Shown: positions 48,946-61,841 of the stretch, in pieces
How the letters are laid out: the number at the start of each line of letters is the position of its first letter
How positions within the stretch are numbered: position 1 is the stretch's first letter
Assembly: GCA_030544235.1 (NCBI GenBank)
Contig: CM060461.1
Coordinates: 8,832,449 to 8,896,448 of the forward strand
From: Lepturacanthus savala
Lineage: Eukaryota; Chordata; Actinopteri; Scombriformes; Trichiuridae
DNA length: 64,000 nt
Reading direction: 5' to 3'
The notes under the pieces: model-generated
Told to the model about the DNA's origin: nothing
The model's database searches: none
The model's input: the letters and a program-made list of their open reading frames with translations, nothing else
Position numbers and translations under genes: made by a program

Positions 48946-50646
48946 GTTAAAATTCACTGCAATTTAAACATTTAGATTAAAAAAAACATACAAGAACCAT
49001 TAAATGAACAGAAACAGCGAAACAAGACTATATGAAGTGGACAAAACGCAAGGATTTAAATAAATCAATGTATCATAAAAGAAAGAACGTGAAAAATACA
49101 ATTCTTAAAATACACAGTAGGTTATAAGGGTATCTGTTAGCATTCCATAGTTTTCCACCTTTATATTTATTTGAATACTGCCCCTTATTTGTCTTGATAT
49201 AAAAGGAAGATTTACTGCCAAATGTTGCAACAATTAGTCAATCAGTCAATTGATTAGTCAGCTCCCCTCATTCTCCATACTGCCCAGATTGACACCAAAC
49301 CAAAATACTGACCTCATCCGAGGTGTCTGGCATCAGCAGTGTGTCATATGCAGAGGTCCCAGTAATGCAGTTACAAGTTGCAATACTGTCTCACCACATC
49401 TGATGAGCTCCAGAAATGCATCCCCATTCTGCACAGACTCCATTCCACCACCAGAGGACACTGAGGTGTTCCCAGGTGATCTCCACGGCTGGGTAAGAAC
49501 ATATGGAATGACTACACCAGTGAGTAATAAAGAGTCTGGCGCCCCATGTTTTCCATAAGCCTATAATCATAGGTACACCCAGTGCCACATGTGGTACCAT
49601 CCGTGGATCCGAGCTGTGATTTGTTTTGGCATAAAGTTTAACCTGCAATCTGACTAGAAGTGACAAGACGAACATCTGCAGCATCCTCATCAGCAGCTTT
49701 CCAGGGAAGGGGCATTTATACTCCGGCTGTTATGTTACTGGACGGCACAGCAAAACCAAGGCCAAGCCCTTACAGAAATAGCAACACACATCATGCCAAC
49801 ATGTTAACGTATCTATCAAATGACCAGTCAAGCCAGTAAGTTACATCCTGCTAAAAAAAATGCAATCTTTCTCTGTTGTTATCTGTGCCATCTTAGCACA
49901 ACTGCTTATAAAATATGTGAAATATTGTGTCTTCTGTGAGTGGAGAGTGAGCATCGATCTGTACAGAATTCCTGGGGATTATGGGCAAATCATTTCAGGG
50001 AAAACATTACATTACCCCTGATTTTGTCTTCTTGAATGCTCCTGAACTCCAGGTTGGGTTTTTACTGACATAGAATGCATTGACAGAAGTATCAGAAGGA
50101 TCAAAAGCAATGTTTTATTGTGGTGCCTTGGATGTAGTAGCCAAAGTGAATACATTCTCACATTCAGTCAGATTGGGTCAGACACTATATGTAATGTCTG
50201 CTCTAAAGCTGAACTTAATGCATTCAAATATTGGATAAAAGTTCAATTATGAAGTTCTCAGGTGGAAAATAGACTTGTGTCCCATCAAAAAACCCTTTTG
50301 CCTACTACAAAACCCTGTTTCTAAAGAGTGTAACCTGAGCAGTGGCCGAGGCGTTGGCCATAGAGTGGCACTAAAGAGGGTTGATACCACTTGGCATGAT
50401 GCTGGCCGACAGCCCTTGTTCACTGTCAAAGGGGCTGCTATTCACAATGGAGAAAACGATGAAATGCTGCCATTATAATGGGACCAAAGCACCCTGTGCT
50501 GCTGCAGCAGCCCGACACCTGATCTCCTCTTTGGCTCTAGCTTCCTTTTGTCCCAGTATTTCATATCTGACATATCCACACACCCTAAAAAGCATTTGAT
50601 TCTGCAGCAGCGATGGACCTGAAGCTCGGTGTTTGTGCGCTCAGAT
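48946..50646. other. Intergenic between admp and cib3
   Basis: Mostly unremarkable. A possible minus-strand gene relic is listed separately at 49210-49735. The cib3 promoter and 5' UTR must lie towards the right end; no TATA box stands out. Confidence 0.5.
49210..49735 (-). pseudogene. Possible relic of a TATA-driven secreted-protein gene
   Basis: On the minus strand, GGAGTATAAATGCCCC (TATA near 49727-49720) is followed about 30 bp later by an ATG (49690) opening MRMLQMFVLSLLV, a signal-peptide-like run. Downstream sequence stays weakly open with frameshifts, and another frame reads LELIRCGETVLQL before a stop. The RCGE segment faintly recalls the start of zona pellucida domains, which are numerous in fish, but this is a guess. 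It could be chance. Confidence 0.25.
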
Positions 50647-53600
50647 ATGGGAAATAAACAGACCATCTTCACTGCACAGCAGCTAGACGCTTATCAGGTT
50701 GGTGTTGCTCTGGTTTCTTTCTGAAAGAGACCATTATCCTCAATTAGTCTAAATTGTGCCTCTGCTTCTCTTATTGATGCTATCTATCTGACATCAACAA
50801 AGTTAAATGAGGGGCTTCTTTTCTTTGTTTGAAAAGAAGATCCAGGGTCATGCGGTGGCTCCTTCAGGGTTGTGGTAAACTAGCTCAACCTGACAGTAAT
50901 TGTTGACATAATAGTTTTTGTTTAATAAAAAAGTTTGTGAGAAGTTAACGTATTTATGGCGTCTTCTTTTTGTTTTATTGTTAAAATTCTTACAAAACCA
51001 GAAAAGAAGAAAAAGTTGCACATTGACTGCAAAGCATTTATATATAAAACATACAATGAGCATAGAATATATAATGCATTGGTACAGATTTAATCATTAA
51101 AGGACTATCTGTTTAACATTTTAAAGCATCAATATTAATAATCAATCACATGACAACAACATTCTGCCTAATTACTACGATTACTTTTTATATTTAAAGT
51201 ATATTTTGTTACCATGTCTTCTGTACTTAGACTGGTATAGCTACTATTACTGTACTGCAATGCATGAGCTTCCACCACTCGGCTAAACAGATACTGTAGA
51301 GTAGCATGATACTGGAAATGAACAGCTGCATCGTAATGGTCTTTGTAATGAGTCAACTTCCCTGTTGATGATCTGATTGTCTTTGCAGGATTGCACATAT
51401 TTTACAAGAAAAGAAATTCTCAGGTGAGCAAATTATCATTTTACACTGATAAACAATACTCAGTCTCTGATCTGCATGATAGTGTACTGTAACTCTAAAC
51501 TACAGTATCAGCAGACCTGTCCTTCTGTGGGGGCTACCACTGACATCACAAGCTTTTCAAATTATTCTCCTAAATTGTTGCTTTTAGGAAGCAATGGGGG
51601 TATTTTACTGTTCTGATGTGTCAAGTCAATTTTCAGTGTTCTAAGTGTTGACCTCAATAAAGAAGACCCACTTTTCAAAACCAACTTATCTTGAATACCG
51701 ATTGCTCCTCATTAATACACATAAGATATCTTGTAATACAATATTGAAAGTAAATTTTTTAAACCTCTCCCTACTGTAGATTGTTCTATCGGTATCGGGA
51801 TTTGGCACCGCAGCTCGTTCCCCTTGACTACACCAACCAACCAGATGTGAAGTTACCATATGAGCTGATTGGCAGCATGCCAGAGCTGAAGGTAAACCCA
51901 CTGCACCCCGTATACCCCGCAGACCCGCTCTCCCTCTCACCCATCCATAATTAATGGCCAACTAATCGACAGAACTCTTTGAAAGGTTATACGTTATCCG
52001 ACTCCATTAAACTTCAAGAATCCCTCAGGGCACATTTGTTTGAAAAGGTCAATTATATGCTTCTTTACACAGCGACAGCAAGGTAAACAGGTGTGTTAAC
52101 ACGCTGGTCACTGACAACTCATCGAGAGAAAGGGAGAGTGGGGCTGTGAGGCTTGGTCTTCCTGCTTATAGTTATCCCTTATTCCAAATTGTGACATCAT
52201 TATAGCTTTTTTGAAATAAAAGAGGGAACTTTTAATGCTTGTGGGGTTACCCCCCCCCCCCCCGAAAAAAAACAACTAAAAATCAGATAAGAATATGAGC
52301 TGTATCACAATCATAAAAATCCTATCTTGCCAAGCACTAGTTCACTATTCTGTATGAACTGTTCACAGACATTCATAGAAGTGAACCTACACTAGTCACA
52401 ATAAGGTTGGAGTAAATATTAAACTAATGAAATTGGTGTTTCTTCTCATATATTATGATATAAAAGGGAAGGTTTTCTTATTTCATTAAAATTTAGACCA
52501 AACAGGAAAAACACTCATGCAAATACCAATATCCCTATTGTGAGTGATATATTTCCTTGACCTCCTACATGTTTTCACTCCATTCTGTTCCCTCCATTTT
52601 TCCTCCTCCATCGTCTACCCTTAGCACTGGAGGGAGCAGAGCTTTCTGCCGCTCTGCTACCAAATTCTGGAACTCTCTGCCACCCAACCCATCTTCAAAA
52701 CTAAACTCATCTGTTCAGATTTACATTCTCCCTCCAACTACTCCCATGATCCCCCCTCCTTATTGTTTGTACTGCATCTTTACCTCCTGTACAACCACTT
52801 CAGGTCTCCTGAAAGGTGTTCCTAAATGAAATTCATTATAATTATTATCATTATTAAATGCTGGTTCCCTGCTGACCACAGGACAACCCATTTCGTCAGA
52901 GGATCGCTGAGGTTTTCTCTGAGGATGGAGAAGGAAACATGACACTGGACGACTTCTTGGACATGTTCTCAGTTCTGAGTGAGATGGCCCCACGTGACCT
53001 CAAGGCCTACTACGCCTTCAAGATTTATGGTAACACCTCAGAAGAACTGTTATAATTTATAAAAAACTATATCAAAAAGTACAGTTTTATCCTATATCAT
53101 GTAATTAGTCTATTATTTATCTTTAATAAAGTAATCACATATGTATTATTATGTATTGTGCTATTTTATGAGTGAAAACAATAAACAAATTTCAAAATAG
53201 CACATTCAACCTGAAATAGACCCTTTTTCAACAAACCTATTCTATCACTTGTATACACTTTAACTATCAACTAATTTCTGCTGTGTGTTTATGAAACAAG
53301 GGAATATTGGGGAAAAGTGGTTTTCAAATTGTTCACATCAAACTGATAATGAATAGACCACCACACATTTTGTCATTGTGTTACTTATGGATGTAATTAA
53401 AGTACAAAAGATAAATGATTCCCCCTTTTCTTTTTCTGGGGACCCCTTAGAAGCTAGTAACCTTCTGAACCTGGCACATGGGTGAAGGATTATGGAGCTT
53501 TAGGCATGACGGATGGTGCATAGGATGTTATAAATGATTAATGGGTCTATTATGGAGGCAAAGAGCTTGTCAAAGCCTAGTGTCCCCTAACAAATGCTGA

Positions 53601-54562
53601 CAGATGAAGAAGTTATACACACATTGCCGAGGTCACGGTTCAATGGAACTTTTCATTCATTATTCAGGTCAATAGGAGGGTGTCATTCTGTAAAAAAAAA
53701 TATAGTCATGTTATGTTGAACAAGACTCTGATACGTTGACCTTTCTAATGATGTATAGCCTGTGTTAGTGAATATTTAAGTCATGATAGTGTTTAATCAA
53801 TGTCCAAACATTTCAATTTAAGTCTTAATTAATCTAAATTAATCATTAATTAAAAAAAAAAAAGTCAGCTGCAAGAACAGACATGTAGTAATCTACACAG
53901 ACTCAAACTGAGGACTAGTTCGGTGTATGTGATATATCTAGGGCTACAACACATTTAGAGAACTTGTTTGATCATCAATTAATCTTTTGTAAATTTTAAG
54001 GGTATTTTCTTAATTAATTGTTAAGTCCTTTACATTTCCATTGAAATGTCCCAAAGCCCAAGTGGACTTCTTCAAATCTTTGCACATTAGTCCAAAACAT
54101 ATTTTGCTATTATAGAAATATTTGCATTTAAGAGGCAGCAAGGGGATTTTTTGCTATAATTTCCTTAAAAAAACTGAAACAATGAACAAATTGTTGCAGA
54201 TTAATTGATATCTCCTTATTTTCCTTTTTGTTGTTGCAAGATTTCAACAACGATGACTTCATCTGCAAGTCAGACCTGGAGAAGACGCTCAACAAGCTGA
54301 CGCGTAACGAGCTGACGGAGGACGAGGTGCGGATGGTGTGTGAGAAGGTGATAGATGAAGCCGACCTGGACAACGATGGACGTCTGTCGCTGGACGACTT
54401 CCAGCAGATGATTGTCCGAGCCCCAGACTTCCTCAGGTAGAGACTGGTTAATTCAACTGATGGTTTTTTTGTGCAATTACCTGCTTCATTTGTCTTTTTC
54501 TCTGTTTTTACTGCTGAACTATTGCACTTTCTGTTCACAGCACTTTCCATATAAGGATATAA
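50647..54562 (+). CDS. cib3: Calcium and integrin-binding family member 3
   Basis: An EF-hand calcium sensor related to CIB1 and CIB2; with CIB2 it serves the mechanotransduction complex of hair cells in fish and mice. Exons 50647-50697, 51389-51423, 51780-51891, 52882-53029, 54241-54436 and 54541-54562 total 564 nt, 187 aa, the same length as human CIB3. MGNKQT is an N-myristoylation start. The third EF-hand loop is DFNNDDFICKSD (116-127). The fourth is DLDNDGRLSLDD (157-168), with canonical acidic positions 1, 3, 5 and 12. YELIGSMPELKDNPFRQRI and APRDLKAYYAFKIYD are nearly identical to mammalian CIB3, and the C-terminus STFHIRI is the family tail. AATAAA at 54853-54858. Confidence 0.96.
52248..52263. 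repeat. Poly-C tract
   Basis: Sixteen-base cytosine run in the cib3 intron before exon 4. Confidence 0.85.
52590..52857 (+). mobile_element. LINE 3' end fragment in cib3 intron 3
   Basis: The plus strand encodes GSRAFCRSATKFWNSLPP, the typical C-terminal motif (RAFS.AAP.LWNSLP) of fish L2/CR1-like reverse transcriptases. It ends in an ATTATTATCATTATT tail at 52835-52857. The 5' part is absent, as for truncated LINE insertions. Confidence 0.75.
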
Positions 54563-54852
54563 GGAAATTAAGCAATAACATGCTTTTCTTAATTAGAAGA
54601 GCACCTAAGGATGGACTTATAATAAGTCAAGACTGTTTGGAAGTGGAAGAATTCTGACATCTCCACTTTAAAAACAACCGTATAATGAATCTCCTCATGG
54701 GAACGTCTACATTTTTGCTTGTTTTATATTGTAAAAAACAAAAACATTGTGATCTTCTCCAAAGCTTTGTCAGACTTTGACATTTATTTTTACAGTAGAA
54801 TTATCTTGTCTCTAATGGGAATACTGTCAAAATTTGGATTTGTTCATCTTGT

Positions 54853-54858
54853 AATAAA
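54853..54858 (+). terminator. Polyadenylation signal of cib3
   Basis: AATAAA 291 nt after the cib3 stop. Confidence 0.65.
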
Positions 54859-57800
54859 AACACAAAAAGATCAACATTTCAACGGAGCATTTCTGCGTAC
54901 CAGGCCTACATCCGATTTGTATTTTATTATTGCAGCTGTGGTTATAAGACGAGTCACGGTGCGGCTGCTGGTCCATCATCAAGTGGCAGCATTGTCCAAT
55001 CCATCAATGTCAAGGCTCATTAGCCGTGGCCATCAAGAGTAGATTTGTGTTTTGAATATAAAGGGATTCAGTTACCACACTATAAAAGAAACACATGCCA
55101 GAATATTCTAACAGGTCATAGCAGGCCAATAATAGATGTGTTTTGAAAGCAGTTAAGCTCCATTGTGGGAACGTGAGGTCAACTGACACCAAGTTTTCCT
55201 TTTAAACAACAAACACAGTGACGTTTTATAATCTTATTTTATTAAATCAAAAGTACACATATCTACAAATTGTAGATACATTTTCATATGGGTTTAGAAA
55301 TTACAGTACAATTTAAGTAGATCTCTTTGTTCAATGTGATATTTACAATGTTTTTTTTTTCGCCACTTTTTTCTTTTTTATTAATCCCAAAATGCATTAT
55401 TTATTACTCTCCCTGTGTATGTCACAATTAATGGAATGAAAATATGGCTGTAAAAAGGAATGTACAGTATATGACATGTGAAAGTTATCTTAAGAAAAGG
55501 ATATGATTTAAAAACAAGAGTAACATTACCCAGAGTCCTCCAATTTAGCATGTATAAGCAGTACACAAAAATTTACTGAACAGTTTAAACACACTATAAT
55601 GTAGCTGCAGCAGATATAAGAGTTGCATGTATTTGTCAACAGCTGTAACTCCTCCAGTAGGAGTGGAGGCTGGTGTATAAACAGATAATGAATGATTATA
55701 GCAAAACCTGTAATAGCAGAAAATGTTGATATAGAAGTTATAATTGCATTAAAACATACTTAAAATGTTCTATCTGCTTACAACTACAGTTTAGTGTATA
55801 ATAAACAGTTAAATATTTTTTCATGCTACTTATAAAAATGCTAAGTCAGGGGCCTTAAATGGTTACCAACAAAAACAAAGAGTAGTATCATTTCAGATGA
55901 AAATGACACAGTTTGAATCCCACAAAAGTCTGCTCCCAAAGTTTTCTGTATATGACTTAAAGCTACAGTATCACTTGAATGAGACTCCTACTATTTAACA
56001 TTCTTCCATCATGCTAAGATTTTTTTTTTACCTGCATTGATGTAGCAATGCCATTTCTACAAAACAGAGGATGTCCTATTTTTGGCTCAGTGGACAAAAA
56101 GAAAAAAAAACATTTAACAAAATCCCATACATTCAACAGTATGGGTCTACAAATGTGTCTGAAAATTACACAAATATGCACAGGTCCAAGATTCACAATG
56201 CATAGCTCACATATGAGAGAACTGAATATTCGTGGTTAAGACAAATGGTCGTGGTACTCGTGAGGTCCCAAATGATATTTAAAAAACGCTGCAGGCAAGC
56301 AAAAACAGATTCCCCCTCGATGATGTGCATGTAGGAGTTTGACTTTCAGACTAGTAACAAATGTAGGAAAACACGAGGAACAATGGAAACAGATTGAGAC
56401 TCAACATCAATGTTCAATACGAGTAGACAAGTGTATGTTTGCGGTGGTGTGTGTTCTTACAATACTGATTCAAACTTGGGAGTTAGGGTGGTCATCCACA
56501 ATGCCACAATGTGGCTCTGGTGCCACCTAGCTGTCAAACTAAAGAGCCACAATGACACACATACAAGAAAAGGTACAATACTACTAATGGGATCACTTTT
56601 AAGCTTCAGTCAAGCCTGTTCTCACATAATAAGCCAAAAAAAATCACCTTTAAACTACAATTTGGCAGGGCAGTAGCATAGAAACAGCATTTTTTGTCAT
56701 AAATATATACGACTGTGGGCGTAAATTAGGCCAATGTTTGCCAGTGAACTAATACCAGGGCAGTGGTGACTAGCGGTGAAATATCAATGAGATACAGTCA
56801 TTTATAAGTAGTTGCAGTTAAATTTAGGATTTATGCCCATTATATTACCAAGACTCAATAGATCAAACACCTTTTTAGAACTAAGTAATTGTATTGTTGT
56901 ATTGCAAAACTATCACTTGGCACAGACTACACACAAAACACGAGTTACTGGTAAAGTGCAAGGAGAGCGGCATAATAGCAGGGGGAGGGGCTTACAGTGA
57001 TTTTAATTGCTGATCAAATCACCAGAAACATCATTTAGCTTGACAGTGAATCAGAGCTGCAACAAAACTTCCACTCAAGTCAAAGGCAACAATTTCAGGT
57101 AGTCCAAAAGGATTGATTAGTCCTATGACAGAAATGGATTCCCCCATTAATGAAAACATATTAAACATCCACTAGCTACCAAATATTCCAGCTACTTGAA
57201 AGTGAGGATTTGTTGTTTTTCTGTCCCTTATAGGATAGTGAACTGAATATTTTTGCAGTTTTGGGGCATTGGTCAGACAAAACAAGATGGAAATTTTGAC
57301 AGACATTTTTCTTTTTTTTTCTAAGGTTTTATAGACCTACTGCGTCAGGCTACTTGATAATTAAAATAATCTTTTTATACTGTGGAGGTTTATTGAAATG
57401 ATACTGCAAGTACTTCCAGAAATATTCATATGATGTGCATTCACAAATGATTTATAATGAAATGTAATATTTACAGTTCTGCACAATGTTATCAAAAAGA
57501 TTAGCCTGTCCAATACTTATTCATCACTTACTAACAGAAAGTCAAAGCAGAGATTTGTCACTAAATCAATGCTCTGTTGATCTTTTCCGCTCTTTAAAGC
57601 TCCATGAAAGCTCCATGAAAGCTTTGGGCAAAAGGCTAAAAAAAGATTTGGAAGCAGTTTGTCTGACATAAAAAGTTGGAGCGATGATTGGGGCGAGATG
57701 AAACGCCTGTTTTTACATTAAATGACTGTCCAGGTCTACACATACACCAAAAAGCAGAAATCAAATGGAAACGCTTTCAATCCAATTCATCTCTGATTCT

Positions 57801-58398
57801 TTGACTGCAATATGCTCCTTGGACTTGGTACGAACTGTTGAAACGAAAAATGAAAAGAAAGCGTGTGCAACTCTGTTTAACTGCCTGACTGAGTTCAAGC
57901 CTATCAGTCTCTGGATGATATTTATCACATAAAAAGGGTAAAGAGCACTAATAAAAATAGATCTAAATATCACATTTGTATTTCAATCCCAAACTCTTGA
58001 CATTAATTAAATGGTTTCTCCCTCCAAATAGAATTTTATCAGTTGTGCTACCAGCTGTGTGAAGTTTGACTGTGTATATAAGGAGACTAACATCACAAGT
58101 ACGAGCCTGTTGCTTGTGTGATATGAAGCATCTGGAGAATTGCGTCCTCAACCAGTCAAGTGGTCTGGCCCCTGAAGATAACACGTCTCCTTATGATGGA
58201 AGAGATGCACCAATTGAAACTTTCAGAAGAGGAAGAGAGGAGGCAGAGTCCTCCACTTACTGGGCGTATAATGGTTTGTGTGGACTGGGAGGACTGGCCA
58301 TGGATGGGAGGAAGAGGAAAAGGGGGAGGAAGTGCTAAAAGCGAGCACAGTCCGTTTATGTCCAGCCAACTGGCAGCCAGTATCGAAGGCCTCTGTCC
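54859..58398. other. cib3-rab8a convergent gap, probable rab8a 3' UTR
   Basis: The two genes converge here. No coding exon is seen, and repeats are few compared with the rest of the window. Minus-strand AATAAA candidates (TTTATT on plus) occur near 55230 and 55377. A long rab8a 3' UTR could occupy much of it, but this is not proven. Confidence 0.45.
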
Positions 58399-61300
58399 TC
58401 AGAGTAGACTACAGCGGAAGAAGCTGGTCTTTTTCTGAGGCTCGGAGATCTTGACTCCGTGACTGCTCCCCTGTGGCGTGTTGCCCTCCTGCAGGAAAAT
58501 GACAAAACACATTACTGTGCTGCCTCCTTTTTTTCCGAAATCCGTAGGGCTGACAGAAAAAAATCTAAGCTTTGAAGCTTCAATCGTTGCCATGGTAATT
58601 CATCATGAATTCAATGATTTTGAACTGAAAATGTGAGGCCAGCATGAGCGTATCCTCAATGACATATGTGCAGCTGTTAACCTCTCACTCACTCTCACAG
58701 TTGCATTTAAAAAAAAAAAAAAAAAAAGAGGGAGATTTAATTTGTGGCGCTCGGTTTTCACCGCAGTCTGCATCCAACGGCCGTCAAAGCTTCAAACAAA
58801 CTCGCCCTCGACTGATAAATTCTCAAAATACAGTAATCAGGTCACTAAAAATCTGTTTCAATGCTCATACATTCTATAAGTAGAGACACCTTGCTGTTGA
58901 TTTTCTGAGGTGAGGAAATCAAAGTAACGTGTTCTTTATGATAAAATATTCTAAGAGCTGCTTTGCTTTGTATAATCAAAGAGTTCATCTTACCAATTTT
59001 GTGTCCATTTTGGATTTGATGTCTCTAGCAAGCGTCAAAAATGCCTGTGAAGAGATTAAATACACGTGTTACAGTGCTGATGCATCTATGAAGCATATCA
59101 TATACCAAGTAAGAATGGCTGCTTACGTTTTCCACATTGATGTTCGCCTTTGCACTTGTCTCCATGAACTTGATTCCAAACTCTAAAGCAAGCTAAAAGA
59201 AAATCAGAAAAAAATTAACAACATAACATAACATTTACATACATTTTACTAATTTTGTTAGTATAAAAGTGATAAAGCTACAAAGAAAGGATTTTTGAAT
59301 ATATTAAACAGTATATCCCTCAGACCAAATATAATTCCAATCAAATTCTCACCTTCTCCCCCCTGTCTTTGGACACCTGCCGCTTGTCGTTGATGTCACA
59401 CTTGTTGCCAAGGACCATCTTCTCAACATCAGATGACGCGTGCTGGATCAGGAGAAGAGCGATTGTATTTAAAAACATGTTACATGGTTCCATTTACATA
59501 TATGAACATGTAGTCATCAAGTAAAGGAGGTTCCTTGGGCTAATATTTATATATATACTGTACCTCCTCTATGTTCCTTATCCAGTTCTTGATATTATCA
59601 AAAGACTTCTCGTTCGTGATGTCGTAGACGAGCATGATTCCCTGTAAAGGACAGTAAATCAGATGCTTTGAGATGAATAGGGCTCAATAGCAATGGCTAC
59701 CTTAGATATTAGATTTATATTAACACGTATCTGCGACCCATGTCGACACCCACCATTGCGCCTCTGTAGTAGGCTGTCGTGATTGTTCGGAATCGCTCCT
59801 GGCCAGCTGTATCCCTGAAAAACACCAACAATTAGACATGTAAATGTCTGTAGATACAGACACGAAAGACCCACAAGATTTGATTTTTAGAATGTGGAAA
59901 TATTTTTTCAATTAGTCTTTTCTTTTTTAAGTAAGCATGGAAAGTTAGTTTATCTGACATCATGATTATCCAACAGGCTAAAATAGAGGAGAGTTAAACT
60001 AGAAATCTAATTTTGTGTCAGTGCTGATCTGAAGCACTGGGTTAATGAGATTCATGGGAAAACAGATTTGCGATTTAGCTGCTGAAAACAAAATGAAACT
60101 AACTGAGACAAAAGGATTAAAGCACAGGTTCACAAATTGTAAATCTTAAAACAATAGTGAAGGGCCCATATGAACACTGAGAGTGGTTTTCCTCAGTGTG
60201 ATGGAACCCAAAATCCACAGTGTGTCCATAGATTATTTTGTGCAAAAATACTTTTAAACATTTAGAATGAGGCTTCAGTAATCTGAGTTTGTCATATCAA
60301 GTAGATATCTGCCGAGTTTAGTCTTTTTAGAATCAAATTCCCTTTTGGTATTTCCTCAGTCAGTGTTTCCATGTTGAGCTGCAGTAGAAGACTTTAGGAG
60401 TAAAACCACTCTAAGACAGAAAGATTTCTATTTGATTTGGATGAATGGAAATTCTGATATTTACTTTTAATTAATTGATCCTGTTCTCTAAGTACAATGA
60501 TTTCTAAAACTGAATTGAATGTGTCAATATTACTTTCTTGATTCAACACATCACACCTGTATCAATCCATGTTTTAACAAAATCACAGCTATTATTTCAC
60601 ATGTCCAACATTAGAGGTATTTAGACACACTCACCATATCTGTAACTTTATCTTCTTGCCATCGAGCTCTATTGTTCTAATCTTGAAGTCGATGCCTGGA
60701 GAGATAACAGAGGATTATACATATCAATCTTAGCATTACCTTAAAAAAGCTATAACATATCCAATGATTCAGAAATCACTATGCAACAAAATTCATTATT
60801 TATCCTTTATTTTCCCTTTTGACTCAGTTGACAAATGATTTACATATAGGACGACATGAAGAATACTAAGATAAGGGGTCAATTTTAAAGAAAATGTATA
60901 AATTGTTGATTCAATAGAGTTATATAAAAAAACGTTAGCTTCGTAGCTTAGTCTGGCACAAAAACTATACATCTATAGTGGAAATAATCGGCGGTTCCCC
61001 CACTTGTCCCTACAGACAACAGTAAAACATCCATCAACAGACAACGGAGCTGTTTCAACATTCGGTAATAATCGATAATTGCTTTGCTACATATGACTTT
61101 CCGGTTCCTCACCAGGATGTAGACGGGGCCTGACGTTAGCGCTACTTAGCTAACCACTAAAGCCACCGGCATGACTTTCAATAGCAGCCACTTCCTACTA
61201 ACACATTAATAACCTCTAGCTGAACACACCCAGCAGTACATTACTATGTAACCCGCGGCATATGCGTTGTATACTGTTGATACTCTACAGCATAACAAAT

Positions 61301-61552
61301 AGTTTTATTTACTAAGAGAAAATACTTTTTAAAGCATCAACGTAGCATGAGCCTAGCATCATTCCAGCAGTTAGACGGGCCCAGCCTGGCTCACTATAAA
61401 CAGACAGAGCGTCAGCGACGTAACGCACCGATGGTGGAGATGAACGTGGAGTTGAAGGCGTCCTCTGAGAACCTGAACAGGACGCATGTCTTCCCCACGC
61501 CGGAGTCCCCGATTAGCAGTAATTTAAACAAATAGTCGTATGTCTTCGCCAT
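58399..61552 (-). CDS. rab8a: Ras-related small GTPase Rab8a
   Basis: Rab8 GTPases drive post-Golgi vesicle traffic to the plasma membrane and primary cilium. Eight exons: 61429-61552, 60635-60695, 59754-59814, 59564-59641, 59353-59442, 59127-59192, 58994-59044 and 58399-58488, total 621 nt (206 aa). The nucleotide-binding motifs are complete: GDSGVGKT (15-22), switch I with FISTIGIDF, DTAGQ (63-67), NKCD (121-124) and TSAK (150-153). The C-terminus FFRCSLL is a geranylgeranylated CaaX-type end (Cys203), as in Rab8. The [13 protein letters not shown] tail resembles the EGNSPQGSNQGVK region of Rab8a rather than Rab8b. The start is the only upstream ATG in frame and matches [13 protein letters not shown]. 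Neighbours cib3 and tpm4 are also its neighbours in human. Confidence 0.97.
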
Positions 61553-61700
61553 ACTTATGTTATTGCGGAAATCCCGCCCGGCGAAGCAGTGCGTTGACGT
61601 TCAGAGAGGCGCCGCCTACCGGCCCGCAACGCACCGCAGGTTGGTGCGTGCGTGGGACTCGAGGGCGTTCACTTCCTCTACAGACGGAACGGCGGAGGAT
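61553..61700 (-). promoter_or_regulatory. rab8a CpG-rich promoter
   Basis: CpG-dense sequence directly upstream of the ATG. It includes a GCGGAAAT ETS-like site near 61564-61571 and GCGCCGCC. No TATA box. Intron 1 between 60930 and 61160 carries several TTAGC/GCTAA words. Confidence 0.5.
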
Positions 61701-61807
61701 TCTGCGTTTAGTTCACTTCTGTCACTTTTCAGATGAATATTTGAATCAATCCAATATTTGTCATGAAATAACAAACTTTTAAAAGACGCTTTGTTAAATA
61801 TTGAGTA

Positions 61808-61841
61808 CTTAAATATCCTCTTTACTAAGAGGATATTTAAG
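61808..61841. repeat. Perfect 15-bp stem, 4-nt loop hairpin
   Basis: CTTAAATATCCTCTT at 61808-61822 is exactly complementary to 61827-61841, loop TACT. It lies about 260 bp upstream of the rab8a start codon. Confidence 0.9.
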
